64,000 bases of DNA from positions 1 through 64,000 of the forward strand of contig NZ_NOIH01000014.1 of the NCBI RefSeq assembly GCF_002245655.1. The letters are read 5' to 3'. The DNA comes from Thauera propionica (lineage in GTDB: Bacteria; Pseudomonadota; Gammaproteobacteria; Burkholderiales; Rhodocyclaceae). The position numbers were made by a program, and so were the translations under genes. The stretch's first letter is position 1, and each line of letters begins with the position of its first letter. The notes below the pieces were generated by a model, which was not told the origin of the DNA, did not search any database, and was given only the letters and a program-made list of their open reading frames with translations. Shown in pieces: positions 17,001 through 26,102 of this stretch.

Positions 17001-17783
17001 ATGCTGACCCACCCGCAATTCGACCCCATCGCCCTTTCCATCGGTCCGCTCTCGGTACGCTGGTACGGCCTCATGTACCTGATCGCCTTCGTGCTCTTCG
17101 TCGTGCTCGGGCGTCTGCATGCGCGCCGCCGCCCCGAGCTGGGCTGGAATGCGCAGATGATCGACGACCTGCTGATGTACGGCGTGCTGGGCGTGATCGT
17201 CGGCGGCCGCCTGGGCGAAGTGCTGTTCTTCCAGCCCGGCTACTACCTGCAGCATCCGGGTGAGATCCTCGCCATCTGGAAGGGCGGCATGAGCTTCCAT
17301 GGTGGCTTCCTCGGCGTACTGGCGGCGATGTGGTTGTACGGGCGGCGTCACGGCAAGGGCTTCTGGCAGGTCACCGACTTCATCGCGCCGCTGGTACCGA
17401 CCGGCCTGGCGGCGGGCCGCATCGGCAACTTCATCAACGGCGAACTGTGGGGCCGACCAGTGGAGGCGGACCTGCCGTGGTCGATGATCTTCCCTTGGGT
17501 GGACGCCTTGCCGCGCCACCCGTCGCAGCTTTACCAGGCGATGGGCGAGGGCCTGCTGCTGTTTGCGCTCCTGTGGTGGTACTCGGCCAGCCCGCGCCCC
17601 GTGCGCGCAGTGTCAGCCGTTTTCCTGATCGGCTATGGCAGCCTGCGCTTCGCCGCGGAGTTCTTCCGCACGCCAGACCCCGGCATCTTCGGCACGCTCG
17701 CGCTTGGTCTGTCCACCGCGCAATGGCTGTGCGTACCCATGGTCATCGTCGGTGCGGGCCTGCTGCTGCACAGCCGTCGCTGA
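17001..17783 (+). CDS. lgt: Prolipoprotein diacylglyceryl transferase Lgt
   Basis: A 260-residue, seven-span inner-membrane enzyme that attaches diacylglycerol to the lipobox cysteine of prolipoproteins, the first step in lipoprotein maturation. The Lgt signature [15 protein letters not shown] (about 142-156) is intact, as are the HGGFLG segment and [13 protein letters not shown]. It starts 48 bases after the YceH-like gene and is possibly co-transcribed. About 165 bases follow before the next gene, with a TATGAT at 17907-17912 as a possible -10 element. Confidence 0.97.
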   Translation: MLTHPQFDPIALSIGPLSVRWYGLMYLIAFVLFVVLGRLHARRRPELGWNAQMIDDLLMYGVLGVIVGGRLGEVLFFQPGYYLQHPGEILAIWKGGMSFHGGFLGVLAAMWLYGRRHGKGFWQVTDFIAPLVPTGLAAGRIGNFINGELWGRPVEADLPWSMIFPWVDALPRHPSQLYQAMGEGLLLFALLWWYSASPRPVRAVSAVFLIGYGSLRFAAEFFRTPDPGIFGTLALGLSTAQWLCVPMVIVGAGLLLHSRR

Positions 17784-17947
17784 ACCGGCTCGGCTGGCCA
17801 CGAGTCGAACCGAACGGGGAACGCCGACGGCTTCGGGGCCGTGAAGAAGGTCCTGCCATTTCCTTCCTTTCCTGCCCATTTCGGGCCCAAGACGGGCGCC
17901 CCGCGTTATGATCCGTGGAAACACGCATGACGTATGAGGGGGAACAC

Positions 17948-19330
17948 ATGACGGCCGCAGGACTGGTTTCGCGAAGCCTTTCGAGGATGCGTCAGCTGGT
18001 CGGCGGGCAGGCCAGGCGCGACGCCGAGCCGAGCACCCGCGACCTTGAGCGCATCCGCAGCCAGCTGCAGGAGTGCGCCGAAGGACGGGGCGGCGAGATC
18101 TCGACGCGACAGCGCGCCGCAAGGCTCGCCGAGACCTATCTCCGCCTCGACGATGCCGGTCGCCGCGCGGTATTGAAGATGATCGCGCTCGAGTTCGGCC
18201 CCGACCCGGCACGCGTCAACACCGCGCACAAGGCCTACCAGGCTGCCGTCGGCACCCCCGGCCAGTGGGACGCGGAGGCCCAGCTCAGGGCCGCGATGCG
18301 TTCCCGCCGGCTGCGCATCCTCACGCAGTTCAACGCCATTCCGCAGGGCGTCAAGTTCCTGGTGGACCTGCGCGCCGACCTGTTGCGCTTCGTTGCCGAC
18401 GAGCCGCTGCTCAAGCCGCTCGACCGCGAACTGGAAGCCCGTCTGTCGGCCTGGTTCGACGTCGGCTTCCTGGAGTTGCAGCGCATTACCTGGAGCTCGC
18501 CCGCCGCGCTGCTCGAGAAGCTCGTCGAGTACGAGGCGGTGCACGAGATCCGCTCGTGGGACGACCTCAAGAACCGTCTCGACTCCGACCGCCGCTGCTA
18601 CGCCTTCTTCCATCCGCGCATGCCGCTCGAGCCGCTGATCTTCGTGCAGGTCGCGTTGCTCGAGGACCTGGCCGACGACGTACAGCGGCTGCTCGACATC
18701 GAGGCTCCGCTCACCGACGCGAGCAAGGCCACGACGGCCATCTTCTATTCGATCAGCGCCACGCAGACCGGCCTGCGCGGCGTGTCCTTCGGTAACTTCC
18801 TGCTCAAGCGCGTCGTGGACGACCTGCAGCGCGACTTCCCGCGCCTCAAGACCTTCGCCACGCTGTCGCCGATTCCCGGGCTCGTGCGCTGGGCGCAGAA
18901 GAATCCTCAGGAGCTCGCCGCGGCGATCACGCCCTCCGACTGGAAGCGCCTCGCCGCAGCCGGCATCGACAGCCCGGACTCGCCACGCCTTGCCCGCATT
19001 CTCGAGGCCAGCGCGGAATGGACCGAGGACGAAGCGCTCGCACGCGCCCTGCGCGACCCGTTGCTCAAGCTGGCGGCGCGTTACCTGGTGCATGCCAGCC
19101 GCGACGGCAAGCCGGTGGATGCAGTCGCCCGCTTCCACCTCGGCAACGGCGCCCGCGTCGAACGCCTCAACTGGCTCGCCGATACCTCGGCCAAGGGCCT
19201 CGGCCAGTCATGGGGCATCATGGTCAATTACCTCTACGACCCCGACCGCATCGAGACCAACCTCGAGGCCTTCGCCAGCGAGGGCCGCATCGATGCCTCC
19301 GCCGCGGTCAAACGACAGGCGCGACGCTGA
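17948..19330 (+). CDS. Malonyl-CoA decarboxylase
   Basis: A 460-residue protein of the malonyl-CoA decarboxylase family, which converts malonyl-CoA to acetyl-CoA and CO2. The N-terminal helical domain spans about 1-175 and the acyltransferase-like catalytic domain about 180-455. Segments such as CYAFFHPRMPLEPLIFVQVAL and the C-terminal FHLGNGARVERLNWLAD plus SWGIMVNYLYD are characteristic. I chose MTAAGLVSRSL because AGGGGGA precedes it at good spacing; in-frame ATGs at 17915 and 17927 are alternatives. No malonate transporter or acyl-CoA synthetase is adjacent, so a role in fatty-acid or malonate metabolism stays open. Confidence 0.92.
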   Translation: MTAAGLVSRSLSRMRQLVGGQARRDAEPSTRDLERIRSQLQECAEGRGGEISTRQRAARLAETYLRLDDAGRRAVLKMIALEFGPDPARVNTAHKAYQAAVGTPGQWDAEAQLRAAMRSRRLRILTQFNAIPQGVKFLVDLRADLLRFVADEPLLKPLDRELEARLSAWFDVGFLELQRITWSSPAALLEKLVEYEAVHEIRSWDDLKNRLDSDRRCYAFFHPRMPLEPLIFVQVALLEDLADDVQRLLDIEAPLTDASKATTAIFYSISATQTGLRGVSFGNFLLKRVVDDLQRDFPRLKTFATLSPIPGLVRWAQKNPQELAAAITPSDWKRLAAAGIDSPDSPRLARILEASAEWTEDEALARALRDPLLKLAARYLVHASRDGKPVDAVARFHLGNGARVERLNWLADTSAKGLGQSWGIMVNYLYDPDRIETNLEAFASEGRIDASAAVKRQARR

Positions 19331-19404
19331 CACGACAACCGGCCCCATGACCCTCTCCCGCCCGCGCCCTCCACGCCAAGCCCCTGCGCGCTGAGAACCC
19401 AAGC

Positions 19405-21855
19405 ATGCGCCTTCCCTTTCACCGCGCATCGATCCGGGTCCGCCTGCTGCTGGCCAGCACGACCGTGCAGGTCGTATTGCTGAGCCTGCTGCTCGCCAAC
19501 AGTGTGCGCCTGATGAACGACGCCGCATCGGCCAGTCTCGACACGACCATCAGCCAGAACGCCAGCATGCTGCATGCGATGGCGACGGCCTACGGAGAAC
19601 AGCAGCGCTACGAGGCGCTGGAAGACGTGCTCGGCGAACTCCTGGCAGGCACGACGGAAGGCCTGGTCTACGTGCGCATCGTCGCACCGGACCAGACGCC
19701 GCTCGTCAGCGCCGGGCTACCCGACATGGCGCAGCTCCCCGCGGCGACCGAGCCGGGTACCGGATTCTTCTCGCGCCTGCGCGGTGATGGACTGGTGCAT
19801 GTGCGCCACCCCCTGCTGCTGCCGCGCAACGAAGTCGGATTCATGCAGTTCGGCGTTTCAGTGCAGACCCTCGCCGCCGCCCGGCGCGCGATCACCGAGC
19901 AGGGCCTGGTGATCGCCCTGGTCGAAATCGCGCTGACTTTCGTGCTGCTGTCGACTGTCGGCTACTTCCTCACGCGCAATCTCGGGCGCCTGCTGGCGGG
20001 CAGCCGGGCGATTGCCGACGGGCATCTCGACCACCGCGTCCCGGCGCGAGGCGACGACGAACTGGCAGTCATCGCCCGCCACTTCAACATCATGGCGTCG
20101 ACCCTGCAGCGGCGCGTCGCCGAACTGCAGGAGAGCGCCGCGCGCCTGAAGGCCAGCGAAGAACGCCATGCGCTGGCCATGCGCGGCGCCAACGACGGCC
20201 TGTGGGACTGGGACATCCCGACCGGTACAGCCTATTACTCGGACCGCTTCTGCGAGATCCTCGGCCTCGCACCGGGTACTCTGCCGAACGTGCCCCAGGC
20301 CTTTCTCGAATACATCCACCCGGACGACGTCGCCCTCTACCGCGAACGGATGGTCGCCCATCTCAAGGGCGAAAGCAGCCAGTTCATGATGGAACACCGG
20401 GTACGCCAGCCGGCCGGCGACTACCGCTGGGTACTCACCCGCGGCGTCGCGCGCCCGAACGGCAAGGCGCGCGTCGGCCGCATGGCGGGCTCCATCAGCG
20501 ACATCGACCAGCGCAAGCGGGCCGAGCAACAACTGATCCATGATGCGCTGCACGACGGGCTCACCGGCCTGCCGAACCGAGCGCTGTTCATCGAGCACGT
20601 CAACCACGCGCTTGCCCAGCGCCGCCGCGACGAAGGTTTCCAGCTGGCGGTACTGGCGATCAACGTCGAACGCTTCAGCCTCGTCAATGACAGCTACGGC
20701 CACGCGGTCGGCGACGATCTGTTGCGACGCGTGGCCAACCACATCACCTCGTTGATGCGCGAAGGCGACGTCGTCGCCCGCGTCGGCGGCGACCAGTTCG
20801 CCGTACTGCTCAACGGCCTGCAGAATTCCGCCGAAGCGCTGCGGATCGGCGAGTCGCTGATCGCGCTGCCTGCCTTCGTGGTGCGCAGCGCCGACCGCAT
20901 CCTGCATCCACGCTGCCGGATCGGCGTCGCCCTCAGCGAGGACGACGAGGATGCACAGGGGCTGCTGCGCGATGCCGACAATGCCTTGCACAAGGCCCGG
21001 CAGAGCGAATCGGCGCCGATCGAGTTCTTCCATGCCTCGATGCACGCGCAGGCCGTCCGGGCCCTGCAACTGGAGTCCGACCTGCGCTGGGCGCTCGCCC
21101 ATGGCGGACTCGCAGTGCATTACCAGCCCATCGTGTCGCTCACCACGCGCCGGACCTCCAGCTTCGAGGCGCTGGTACGCTGGCCGCACGCCACCCATGG
21201 CCTGCTGTCGCCGTCCGAGTTCATCCCGCTGGCCGAGACGCTGGACCTGATCCACGACCTCGGCATGGAGGTACTGCGCATCACCTGTGCCGACCTGCGC
21301 CGCTGGCGCGATGCCGCGCCCGACGCGCCGCCCGCGCGAGTGAGCGTCAATCTTTCTGCGCGCCAGCTGGCACGCCCGATGCTGACGACCGAGCTGCTCG
21401 CGGTCATCGACCGCCATGGCGTCGCGCACGACCAGATCCGCTTCGAGGTCACCGAAAGCCTGCTCGCACATCCGGCCGGACCAGCGATGAAGACGCTGCG
21501 CGACCTGCGCTCAGCCGGCATCGAGATCCTGATCGACGATTTCGGCACGGGTTACTCGACGCTGAGCTACCTGCACACGATGCCCTGCAACCAGGTGAAG
21601 CTGGACGGTTCCTTCGTGCGTTCGATCACCGAGGATCTCCGGTTGCGCGCGATCGTCCGCCGCAGCATCGAGCTTGCGCACGACCTCGGCATCGCCGTCG
21701 TCGCCGAATGCATCGAGGACGAACGGCAACTCGAGGTCCTGCGCGCCCTGGGCTGCGACTTCGGCCAAGGCTATCTTTTCGCGCGCGCGATGGACCGTGA
21801 CGCCGCGCAACAATGGCTGCGCGGCGAATCACCGTCGCGACAAGCTGCGCACTGA
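19405..21855 (+). CDS. HAMP-PAS-GGDEF-EAL protein with degenerate GGDEF motif
   Basis: An 816-residue inner-membrane c-di-GMP enzyme or receptor. Order: membrane span (about 10-32), periplasmic sensor (33-165), second span (168-190), HAMP (190-243), PAS (about 250-372), GGDEF (about 375-535), EAL (about 550-810). The GGDEF signature is altered to GGDQF (461-465) and the substrate-binding DxxxFKxIND motif reads NVERFSLVND, so diguanylate cyclase activity is doubtful. The EAL domain keeps FEALVRW (588-590), SVNLSARQ, EVTES and IDDFGTGYSTLSYL, so phosphodiesterase activity is likely. AECIEDE replaces the usual AEGVE. The small periplasmic protein gene follows 12 bases later. Confidence 0.93.
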   Translation: MRLPFHRASIRVRLLLASTTVQVVLLSLLLANSVRLMNDAASASLDTTISQNASMLHAMATAYGEQQRYEALEDVLGELLAGTTEGLVYVRIVAPDQTPLVSAGLPDMAQLPAATEPGTGFFSRLRGDGLVHVRHPLLLPRNEVGFMQFGVSVQTLAAARRAITEQGLVIALVEIALTFVLLSTVGYFLTRNLGRLLAGSRAIADGHLDHRVPARGDDELAVIARHFNIMASTLQRRVAELQESAARLKASEERHALAMRGANDGLWDWDIPTGTAYYSDRFCEILGLAPGTLPNVPQAFLEYIHPDDVALYRERMVAHLKGESSQFMMEHRVRQPAGDYRWVLTRGVARPNGKARVGRMAGSISDIDQRKRAEQQLIHDALHDGLTGLPNRALFIEHVNHALAQRRRDEGFQLAVLAINVERFSLVNDSYGHAVGDDLLRRVANHITSLMREGDVVARVGGDQFAVLLNGLQNSAEALRIGESLIALPAFVVRSADRILHPRCRIGVALSEDDEDAQGLLRDADNALHKARQSESAPIEFFHASMHAQAVRALQLESDLRWALAHGGLAVHYQPIVSLTTRRTSSFEALVRWPHATHGLLSPSEFIPLAETLDLIHDLGMEVLRITCADLRRWRDAAPDAPPARVSVNLSARQLARPMLTTELLAVIDRHGVAHDQIRFEVTESLLAHPAGPAMKTLRDLRSAGIEILIDDFGTGYSTLSYLHTMPCNQVKLDGSFVRSITEDLRLRAIVRRSIELAHDLGIAVVAECIEDERQLEVLRALGCDFGQGYLFARAMDRDAAQQWLRGESPSRQAAH

Positions 21856-21867
21856 AGGATGCGGCCG

Positions 21868-22317
21868 ATGCCATCCTCCTCCCGCCGCTCCGTGCTCCGG
21901 ACCTGGATCGCACGCTGCGCGGCGCTGGCGGCTCTGCTGGCGCCTGCCGTACATGCGGAGGTGATTCTCGTCACATCGGCCGATTCGAATGTGGACACGC
22001 TGAGCCGCGAGGAGGCCGAGCAGCTGTACCTCGGCCGCCGATCCTCGCTTGCCGACGGCCGCCCCCTGCTGCTGCTGGACCTGCCGCCGGGCCCGGTGCG
22101 CGATCAGTTCTACCGCCTGCTGACGGGGAAGAACCCGAGCCAGATCCGGGCTTACTGGTCGCGCATGGTCTTTACCGGCCGTGCCCTGCCGCCACGCGAA
22201 TCCGTCAGCGTCGAAGACGCCCGCCGCTTGCTGCTGGAGAACCCCGGCACGGTCGGTTATCTCCCGGACACCTTCGCGAGCGACCCAAGCCTGCACATCC
22301 TGCTCCATCTGGAGTAG
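21868..22317 (+). CDS. Small PstS-like periplasmic protein
   Basis: A 149-residue exported protein: signal peptide about 1-31 (TWIARCAALAALLAPAVHAE), then a short PBP-like domain resembling one lobe of phosphate-binding proteins (VILVTSADSNVDTLSREEAEQLYLGR, and ENPGTVGYLPD near the C-terminus). Proteins of this size are too small to be complete ABC receptors and often sit next to membrane-bound GGDEF/EAL sensors. Here the gene begins 12 bases after such a sensor, so it may present a ligand to that sensor's periplasmic domain (inference). Start at the second ATG because AAGG then has normal spacing. Confidence 0.8.
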   Translation: MPSSSRRSVLRTWIARCAALAALLAPAVHAEVILVTSADSNVDTLSREEAEQLYLGRRSSLADGRPLLLLDLPPGPVRDQFYRLLTGKNPSQIRAYWSRMVFTGRALPPRESVSVEDARRLLLENPGTVGYLPDTFASDPSLHILLHLE

Positions 22318-22372
22318 CGAACGCCTGCGCCGCGAGACGTGGTGCGATTGACGCGATCTCGCGTCCGTGATG

Positions 22373-22389
22373 TAATGCGAATCGTTCTT
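22373..22389. promoter_or_regulatory. Candidate Fur box upstream of hemP
   Basis: TAATGCGAATCGTTCTT, 17 bases ahead of the hemP start, matches the Fur consensus at TAATG, AATC and TT (about 12 of 19 positions in the extended site). Fur control of hemP is known in related bacteria. Confidence 0.65.
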
Positions 22390-22406
22390 ATTTTTGTAAT
22401 CAGATC

Positions 22407-22616
22407 ATGTCGATCAGCCCGTCCGACTCGCCCTCCTGCGCAGAACCGGTTCATGCCGGCACCTCCTCGGTGCGCACCTCGCAAGCAGGCGGGACAGGTC
22501 CGACGCTGTCGAGCGAGGCTCTGCTGGCAGGCCGCACGGCAGTGACGATCGAGCATCTGGGCGAGCGCTACGTCCTGCGCGCAACGCGCTCCGGCAAGTT
22601 GATCCTGACCAAGTGA
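22407..22616 (+). CDS. hemP: Hemin uptake protein HemP
   Basis: A 69-residue protein whose C-terminal 35 residues match HemP: SEALLAGRTAVTIEHLGERYVLRATRSGKLILTK, with the conserved LILTK end. HemP is a small cytoplasmic protein tied to haem uptake; in Burkholderia it acts as a regulator needed for haem-receptor expression. The N-terminal 30 residues are Ser/Pro/Thr-rich and variable. A Fur-like box lies just upstream. No haem receptor operon directly follows; bfd and bfr do. Confidence 0.88.
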   Translation: MSISPSDSPSCAEPVHAGTSSVRTSQAGGTGPTLSSEALLAGRTAVTIEHLGERYVLRATRSGKLILTK

Positions 22617-22660
22617 AGCGCCCGCGCGACCGGGCAGAATCCAGCAACGAGGCTTAAACT

Positions 22661-22900
22661 ATGTACGTCTGTGTGTGCAATGCCGTCACCGAACGCCACA
22701 TCGTTGCCGCCGTGCGCGAGGGCGCCACGACCCTGCGCCATTTGCGGCGGGATCTCGGCGTGACGGCCGAGTGCGGTCGTTGCGCGAAGTGCGCGCATGA
22801 CTGCCTTCGGGCGACTCTGGCCGAGCACACCAGTGAGCCCGCCGCGACACGCCCCGTGTTCGCGCGGCCTACGTTCCCGCTCGCTCTGGAGGCGATATGA
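22661..22900 (+). CDS. bfd: Bacterioferritin-associated ferredoxin Bfd
   Basis: A 79-residue protein with the BFD-type [2Fe-2S] site: [13 protein letters not shown] supplies Cys4 and Cys6, and [11 protein letters not shown] supplies the later pair. Bfd reduces ferric iron in bacterioferritin to release it. Its stop overlaps the bfr start (ATGA), an arrangement seen in many proteobacteria. The C-terminal 20 residues are not conserved. No Fur box was found immediately upstream, so transcription may come from the hemP promoter. Confidence 0.93.
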   Translation: MYVCVCNAVTERHIVAAVREGATTLRHLRRDLGVTAECGRCAKCAHDCLRATLAEHTSEPAATRPVFARPTFPLALEAI

Positions 22901-23376
22901 AAGGCGACAAGAAGGTCATCCAGTTCCTCAACAAGCAACTCACCATCGAGCTGACTGCGATCAACCAGTACTTCCTGCATGCGCGCATGTACAAGAACTG
23001 GGGCTTCACCCGCCTCGGCAAGCATGAGTACGAGGAGTCGATCGAGGAGATGAAGCATGCCGACATGCTGATCGAGCGCGTGCTGTTCCTCGAGGGCCTG
23101 CCTAACCTGCAGAACCTCGACAAGCTGCTGATCGGCGAAAACGTGCCCGAATGCATGCAGGGCGACCTCAAGCTCGAACTCGGCGGTCGCGCCAACCTGA
23201 TCGAAGCGATCGCCTACTGCGAGTCCTGTAAGGACTACGTGTCGCGCGAGCTCTTCGAGCACATCCTCGAGGACACCGAAGAACACATCGACTACCTCGA
23301 GACCCAGCTCGGCCTGATCGACAGCGTCGGCCTGCAGAACTACCTCCAGTCACAGATGGAGCCCAGCGCTTCCTGA
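22897..23376 (+). CDS. bfr: Bacterioferritin
   Basis: A 159-residue haem-containing ferritin. Ferroxidase ligands E18, E51, H54, E94, E127 and H130 fall at the expected places, and M52 (EEMKHAD) is the haem-ligating methionine, so this is the haem-binding subunit type. Twenty-four subunits form a hollow shell storing ferric iron and detoxifying it. It is translationally coupled to bfd and followed after about 40 bases by tonB. Confidence 0.96.
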   Translation: MKGDKKVIQFLNKQLTIELTAINQYFLHARMYKNWGFTRLGKHEYEESIEEMKHADMLIERVLFLEGLPNLQNLDKLLIGENVPECMQGDLKLELGGRANLIEAIAYCESCKDYVSRELFEHILEDTEEHIDYLETQLGLIDSVGLQNYLQSQMEPSAS

Positions 23377-23418
23377 CCCTGACCACGCGCGCCCCACCGG
23401 GCGCGCGTTCAATTGCCG

Positions 23419-24273
23419 ATGACCTCCGCTGCCCACGCGCTCCCGCCGTTGCCACTCTATCCGCCCCCCGATCCACGTAAGTACCGGCTCGAGTCCGTCG
23501 GCGCCTCCGTCCGGCTGCCGGGAGCGGGCCTGCGTCTCACCCGTGGCACCGGCACCCAGCGTGCGGGCGTGGCGGCCCTGGTCGTGTTCGCGCATCTTGC
23601 CGGTCTGGCAACGCTGGCCCATCTGGCGACGCGCCCCGTCGTGGTACCGGAACTGACGAGCATCACACTCGCACTGATTCCGGCCGAGCCCGCCGTCCAG
23701 CCGGTTTCGCCGGCGCCGGTCGACGTTCCTCCCCCACCTGCGCCACCTGAACCCAAGGTCGAGAAGGTCGAGCCGCCGAAACCTCTGCCGCCCAAGCCCG
23801 CAGCGAAACCGAAACCCCGTCCGGCGCCAACGCCGAAAGTCACGGAGTCACCGACCGCCCTGACCGAGAACACACCCGCGCCCGAGCCCGAGCCCAGCCC
23901 GCCGGCTCCCGCCGAACCTGTCGCCGCGGCACCAGCCACTCAACCCACGGCACCAGCTGCCGCCGCGCCGGCCGCGGCAGCGCCGATCACGGCGGCACGC
24001 TTCGATGCGGCCTACCTCAACAACCCGGCACCCGCCTACCCCATGCTGTCGCGCCGTCTGCGCGAGGAAGGCCAGGTCATGCTGCGCGTCCTGGTGTCGC
24101 CCGACGGCCGGCCGAACCGTATCGAACTGCGTACCAGCTCGGGTTCCGACCGCCTCGACCGCGCGGCCGAAGAGGCCGTCGCACGCTGGCGCTTCGTGCC
24201 GGCCCGCCAGGGCGACACGGCGGTCGAAGCCTGGGTGCTGGTGCCGATCGTATTCAAACTCAAAGGAAACTGA
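23419..24273 (+). CDS. tonB: TonB energy transducer
   Basis: A 284-residue protein: cytoplasmic head (about 1-50), one membrane span (about 50-70, GVAALVVFAHLAGLATLAHLA), a long Pro/Ala/Lys/Glu-rich periplasm-spanning region (about 90-190), and the TonB C-terminal domain with YPMLSRRLREEGQVMLRVLVSPDGRP and the final VARWRFVPARQGDTAVEAWVLVPIVFKLK. It transmits proton-motive force from ExbBD to outer-membrane receptors such as those at 32.5 and 42.6 kb. Start at ATG 23419; a TTG two codons upstream is also open. It is followed after 3 bases by exbB. Confidence 0.94.
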   Translation: MTSAAHALPPLPLYPPPDPRKYRLESVGASVRLPGAGLRLTRGTGTQRAGVAALVVFAHLAGLATLAHLATRPVVVPELTSITLALIPAEPAVQPVSPAPVDVPPPPAPPEPKVEKVEPPKPLPPKPAAKPKPRPAPTPKVTESPTALTENTPAPEPEPSPPAPAEPVAAAPATQPTAPAAAAPAAAAPITAARFDAAYLNNPAPAYPMLSRRLREEGQVMLRVLVSPDGRPNRIELRTSSGSDRLDRAAEEAVARWRFVPARQGDTAVEAWVLVPIVFKLKGN

Positions 24274-24276
24274 ACG

Positions 24277-25047
24277 ATGGAAACAACGCAGGCCTTCGGC
24301 CTTGCTCACCTGTGGGCGCAATCCGATGCCGTGATCCGCGCCGTCGCGCTCATGTTGCTGGTGATGTCGATCACCAGCTGGTATCTCATCATCGCCCGCG
24401 GCCTGCGCCAGTTGCGCGCACGGCGCCATGAAGGCGCGGTGGAAGCCTTCTGGACGGCACCGGACCTGGACAGTGGCCTCAAGCGTCTCAGCACCCAGGC
24501 ACCCGACTCGCCCTTCGAAGCCCTCGCACAGCAGGGTGCGGCCGCCGCACAGCACATCCGCCGCCACACCGCCAGCGAAACGCTGGGTGGCAAGCTCGAT
24601 GCCGACGAAGTCATCACACGCGCGCTGCGCAAGTCGATCGCGCTGTCGACGGCGGGCCTCGAGTCGGGCATGACGGTGCTCGCCTCGATCGGCTCCACCG
24701 CCCCCTTCGTCGGCCTGTTCGGCACGGTGTGGGGCATCTACCACGCGCTGGTCAACATCAGCGCCTCGGGCATGGCGACGCTGGACAAGGTTGCCGGCCC
24801 CGTCGGCGAAGCACTGATCATGACCGCCTTCGGCCTCTTCGTCGCAATCCCGGCCGTGCTCGCCTACAACGCCATCACGCGCGCCAATCGCGTCGAACTG
24901 TCCGAGCTGGACGCCTTCGCGCATGATCTGCACGCCTGGTTCTCGACCGGCGCCCGCATCGCACCAGTGACCGCGCAGGCAGCCAACGATCGCTCGCCCG
25001 CCAAGGTCGTGGCGCCGATCGGCGGGACGGCCAACGGAGCCGCATGA
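24277..25047 (+). CDS. exbB: Biopolymer transport protein ExbB
   Basis: A 256-residue MotA/TolQ/ExbB-family proton-channel subunit with three spans (about 20-40, 130-155, 175-200). The family segment GLESGMTVLASIGSTAPFVGLFGTVWGIYHAL is clear. Works with ExbD and TonB. Its stop overlaps the exbD start, and the 3-base gap to tonB makes one operon. Confidence 0.95.
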   Translation: METTQAFGLAHLWAQSDAVIRAVALMLLVMSITSWYLIIARGLRQLRARRHEGAVEAFWTAPDLDSGLKRLSTQAPDSPFEALAQQGAAAAQHIRRHTASETLGGKLDADEVITRALRKSIALSTAGLESGMTVLASIGSTAPFVGLFGTVWGIYHALVNISASGMATLDKVAGPVGEALIMTAFGLFVAIPAVLAYNAITRANRVELSELDAFAHDLHAWFSTGARIAPVTAQAANDRSPAKVVAPIGGTANGAA

Positions 25048-25478
25048 TGGCCTTCGGCGGCTTCAACTCCGGGGACAGCCGTCCCCTGCAAAGCGAAATC
25101 AACATGGTGCCGCTGATCGACGTCATGCTGGTGCTGCTGATCGTGTTCATGATCACTGCACCGCTGCTGACGCACTCGGTCAAGATCGACCTGCCGCAGG
25201 CCTCGAGCCAGCCCACGCAGGAGAAACCGGAAACGGTGTCGTTGTCGATCAACGGCGAAGGCAAGCTGTTCTGGAACAACGACGCCCTCGACGACGCGGC
25301 CCTGCCGGCACGCCTGAAGGCCGCCGCCGAACAGAAGCCGCAGCCGGAGCTGCACCTGCGAGCCGACCGCGAGACGCGCTACCAGAAGCTCGCCGAGGTG
25401 ATGTCGCTGGCACGCGAGGCGGGCATCGAGAAGATGGGCTTCATCACCCAGCCGAGCAGCGAGCCGGACGTCCGATAG
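25044..25478 (+). CDS. exbD: Biopolymer transport protein ExbD
   Basis: A 144-residue protein with one N-terminal span (about 20-42); within it INMVPLIDVMLVLLIVFMITAP carries the conserved membrane aspartate D25 of the proton path. The periplasmic domain follows. Last gene of tonB-exbB-exbD; a hairpin lies about 30 bases downstream before the convergent Irr-like gene. Confidence 0.95.
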   Translation: MMAFGGFNSGDSRPLQSEINMVPLIDVMLVLLIVFMITAPLLTHSVKIDLPQASSQPTQEKPETVSLSINGEGKLFWNNDALDDAALPARLKAAAEQKPQPELHLRADRETRYQKLAEVMSLAREAGIEKMGFITQPSSEPDVR

Positions 25479-25502
25479 TTCGCGGACGGAAGGAAGAAAA
25501 GG

Positions 25503-25530
25503 AACGCGGCCGCCCTTGTGGCGGCCGTTC
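25503..25530. terminator. Hairpin between convergent exbD and Irr-like gene
   Basis: CGGCCGCC (25507-25514) pairs with GGCGGCCG (25520-25527) around a five-base loop, flanked by AAGGAA and TTCTAC. It sits between two converging genes and may serve both, though the T-run is poor. Confidence 0.6.
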
Positions 25531-25547
25531 TACATCCGGCAGCGCGT

Positions 25548-25964
25548 TCAGCCGCGCTTGCCGCGCACCCGGATGATCACGTCGACCTGCTCGAGTTCGA
25601 TGCCCTCGGGCAGATGCGGCACGCCGACGACGGTGAGTTCGTCCGCCGCGACATCGCGCACTTCACCGGTATCGACGTCGTAAAGGTGGTAATGCGGGTC
25701 GGTGTTCGAATCGAACACCACCCGGTCCGGATCAACGATCAGTTCGCGTACCAAGTTCTTCTCGCGGAACAGGCGCAGCGTGTTGTAGACCGTGGCGCGG
25801 GAGGTGTCGGGCGCATTGACGCGCACCCGCTCGAGCACCTGATCGGCCGACAGATGCACCGGGCGCGCGAACAGGACGCGTGCAATCTCGATGCGCTGCT
25901 GGGTCACGGGGACGCCGACGCTGCGCAGGCAGGCAATCGCGTCTTGAGTGCTATGTAGGTTCAT
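25548..25964 (-). CDS. Irr-like Fur-family regulator
   Basis: A 138-residue Fur-family protein starting MNLHSTQDAIACLRSVGVPVTQQRIEIARVLF. The winged helix includes TSRATVYNTLRLFREKNLVREL. The metal region reads DPHYHLYDVDTGEV, and no CxxC pair of the Fur/Zur/PerR structural zinc site is present, as in Irr-type members. Irr proteins respond to haem or iron status rather than Zn/Fe binding at Cys4 sites. It is adjacent to a cytochrome c peroxidase gene whose promoter holds an Irr-type palindrome, and its own leader carries a matching half-site, so it probably controls both. PerR-like peroxide sensing is an alternative. Confidence 0.82.
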   Translation of the reverse strand: MNLHSTQDAIACLRSVGVPVTQQRIEIARVLFARPVHLSADQVLERVRVNAPDTSRATVYNTLRLFREKNLVRELIVDPDRVVFDSNTDPHYHLYDVDTGEVRDVAADELTVVGVPHLPEGIELEQVDVIIRVRGKRG

Positions 25965-26022
25965 GTCTCTCTCTGGGCCCGTCCGGGTCTTGTCTTGTCT
26001 TCGGGACGAATGCGAAGCAGCT

Positions 26023-26031
26023 TCAAGTCTA
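26023..26031. promoter_or_regulatory. Half-site of ICE-like operator in Irr-like gene leader
   Basis: On the minus strand the sequence TAGACTTGA appears about 60 bases ahead of the Irr-like start. The same nine bases form the left half and spacer of the palindrome in the cytochrome c peroxidase promoter. It suggests autoregulation, but the second half is not preserved. Confidence 0.4.
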
Positions 26032-26052
26032 CGCCCGCCATTGCGTCCGTGC

Positions 26053-26092
26053 AAAAAAGCCCGGCCCTCCTTGAGGAGTCGGCCGGGCTCTT
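26053..26092 (-). terminator. Rho-independent terminator of cytochrome c peroxidase gene
   Basis: On the minus strand, AGCCCGGCC and its complement form a nine-base stem with an inner CTCC/GGAG stem, followed by six T. It lies about 10 bases after the peroxidase stop. Confidence 0.9.
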
Positions 26093-26102
26093 ATTGCAAG
26101 GC

